DNA from: Clostridiales bacterium
GTDB taxonomy: Bacteria > Bacillota > Clostridia > Oscillospirales > Acutalibacteraceae
Direction of reading: 5' to 3'
DNA length: 23,547 bases
Assembly: GCA_022791355.1 (NCBI GenBank)
Contig: JAAVYX010000107.1
Coordinates: forward strand, 1 to 23,547
The notes under the pieces are model-generated. The model was given only the letters and a program-made list of their open reading frames with translations. It was not told the origin of the DNA and did not search any database. Below are positions 22,700 through 23,547 of this stretch, piece by piece (position 1 is the stretch's first letter; each line of letters starts with the position of its first letter). The translations under genes and the position numbers were made by a program.

Positions 22700-23050
22700 A
22701 TGACATTTCAAGAGTTTTATCAAACCATCGGTGGAGATTACAATGAGGTTCTGGCGCGTTTGAGCAGCGAAAGACTGGTTCAGAAATTTGTGCTGAAATT
22801 CCCCCTGGACGGAAGCTATGACCTGCTTTGCAGCGCCTTGGAAACCGGTAATCGCGAGGAGGCCTTTCGCGCCGCCCATACGATAAAAGGTATTTGTCAG
22901 AACCTTGGATTTACCCCCTTGCTTACATCGAGCAGCAGTCTGGCGGAAGCTTTACGGTCTGGAGAAGCCGTGGATACCTCGGCTCTGGCGGAACAGGTAG
23001 GCGAGGATTACCGGCAGGTTATTACGGCTATCCAAGCCTTAGACGTCTAA
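22700..23050 (+). CDS. Stand-alone Hpt (histidine phosphotransfer) protein
   Basis: A 116-residue helical protein. The core EAFRAAHTIKGICQNLGF contains the phospho-accepting histidine in the AHTIKG motif, followed by a four-helix-bundle pattern (LLTSSSSLAEALRSG). Such proteins relay phosphate between receiver domains and have no catalytic activity of their own. I chose ATG 22700 because AGAAGG lies 6 bases upstream; a GTG two codons earlier is less likely. It follows the HD-GYP response regulator and faces the end of a probable hybrid kinase, both of which carry receivers it could serve. It is not a CheA fragment: the rest of CheA is absent, and the local sequence ends cleanly. Confidence 0.88.
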   Translation: MTFQEFYQTIGGDYNEVLARLSSERLVQKFVLKFPLDGSYDLLCSALETGNREEAFRAAHTIKGICQNLGFTPLLTSSSSLAEALRSGEAVDTSALAEQVGEDYRQVITAIQALDV

Positions 23051-23416
23051 GACGCAGCTTTCGGAAAAGAGCCGATAGACGTCATAGAATCTCTTTTTAA
23101 AGGTCAAAACGATATCTATCTTTTGAGAAGCATCCCTTGCGGGAAGCAATCAGAGGCGCTTTCGCGCCGCGGCCGCTAGAGCGGCCAAAGACCATGCGCT
23201 TAGATGTCGAAAATCTGCATCATTTCTTGGTATTCAAACAGATTCTATCGAATCATCCAAAAAAATCAGCGGCCGGCTTTGCGCCAGACGCTGATTTTTT
23301 TATTGGATATAAAGGTTACGGGTCTTTCTACATCGCGCAGGCCGCTGAGATGGCCAAAGACTATGCGCCAGCCCTTCTAAATAAAAACCGATTCGAGATA
23401 CGGCAGGGTTCACGCG
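23051..23416. other. 366-bp convergent gap between Hpt gene and receiver-protein gene
   Basis: It contains a two-way terminator (23259-23301) and a diverged direct repeat of about 30 bases, at 23171-23200 and 23340-23369 (shared core ggccaaagac, atgcgc). A 99-codon open frame crosses the region, but it runs through the terminator stem and has no ribosome binding site, so I do not call it a gene. Confidence 0.5.
23259..23301. terminator. Two-way Rho-independent terminator
   Basis: aaaaaaatcagcg (23259-23271) and cgctgattttttt (23289-23301) are perfectly complementary over 13 bases with a 17-base loop. The A-run and T-run make it work in both directions, as expected between convergent genes. 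Confidence 0.88.
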
Positions 23417-23547
23417 TCATCCTAAGTACCTCCTAAGTATGGCAATAAACATATCCATATCTATAGGTTTGGCAATATGCGCGTTCATGCCGTTTTTCAG
23501 GGCCGCCTCCTTGTCCTCCTCCATGGCGTTGGCCGTCATGGCGATGA
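23417..23547 (-). CDS. C-terminal end of a receiver domain, probably a hybrid histidine kinase; 5' part outside window
   Basis: The minus strand is open from the window edge to TGA at 23417-23419, encoding 42 full codons beginning IAMTANAMEEDKEAALKNGM and continuing NAHIAKPIDMDMFIAILRRYLG. This is the last part of a receiver (REC) domain: the alpha4 segment after the conserved Thr (MTANAM), the conserved lysine in AKPID and the final helix. This exact wording is typical of receivers at the C-terminus of hybrid sensor kinases, so I infer such a protein, but a free response regulator is possible. It converges on the Hpt gene. Confidence 0.82.
   Translation of the reverse strand, partial: IAMTANAMEEDKEAALKNGMNAHIAKPIDMDMFIAILRRYLG

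Noticed and set aside
23137..23436. A 99-codon plus-strand frame at the window end
   Set aside because: It passes through the stem of a two-way terminator and overlaps the receiver-domain gene on the other strand.
1..23547. tRNA, rRNA, CRISPR array, transposase, phage or plasmid genes
   Set aside because: I looked for these on both strands and saw no supporting sequence.

Overview
The window reads as a chromosomal segment of a motile, Gram-positive, Clostridia-like bacterium, probably in or near the Oscillospiraceae/Ruminococcaceae. The reasons are strong AGGAGG-type ribosome binding sites, frequent TTG starts, a single-chain PurL, an archaeal-type (ApgM) phosphoglycerate mutase, and a motility gene order like that of Bacillus (flgM-flgN-flgK-flgL-yviE-fliW-csrA). 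This placement rests on gene content only. The DNA is GC-rich, with hairpin-rich intergenic stretches.

Layout: (1) 2-4339, plus strand: the 3' part of purL, a 528-bp gap with an array of five hairpins, then apgM and a GtrA-family membrane protein. (2) 4340-6547: a terminator-rich gap, a minus-strand membrane-anchored zinc-ribbon protein, and a minus-strand yebC-family gene. (3) 7049-12742, minus strand: a late flagellar operon flgM-flgN-flgK-flgL-yviE-fliW-csrA-yjfB, with overlapping or nearly abutting genes, an exact sigma-28-type -10 box upstream and a terminator downstream. (4) 13023-17511, minus strand: a chemotaxis operon cheA-cheW-cheR-cheB, with a good sigma-28-type promoter and a 15-bp-stem terminator. 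(5) 17625-20998, plus strand, divergent from cheA: a FliK/YlqG-like protein, FhlB (YlqH), a 184-bp gap with imperfect terminal inverted repeats, and two consecutive PilZ-domain proteins. (6) 21326-23050, plus strand: a receiver-HD-GYP response regulator with a good sigma-A promoter, and a stand-alone Hpt protein. (7) 23417-23547, minus strand: the last 42 residues of a receiver domain, probably the end of a hybrid histidine kinase, convergent with the Hpt gene.

How the parts fit: flgM/flgN/flgK/flgL supply the anti-sigma factor, the chaperone and the hook-filament junction proteins. fliW/csrA control flagellin translation. cheA/W/R/B form the core chemosensory pathway. FhlB and the FliK-like protein probably act at the flagellar export gate. 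The PilZ pair, the HD-GYP phosphodiesterase and the Hpt/hybrid-kinase pieces suggest a cyclic-di-GMP and phosphorelay layer next to the motility genes.

I found no tRNA, rRNA, CRISPR array, phage or intact transposase. I did not find a clearly new system. The most unusual points are the tandem PilZ genes linked to the export-switch pair, an extended CsrA, a short ORF with a strong ribosome binding site ahead of the second PilZ gene, and a possible miniature element.
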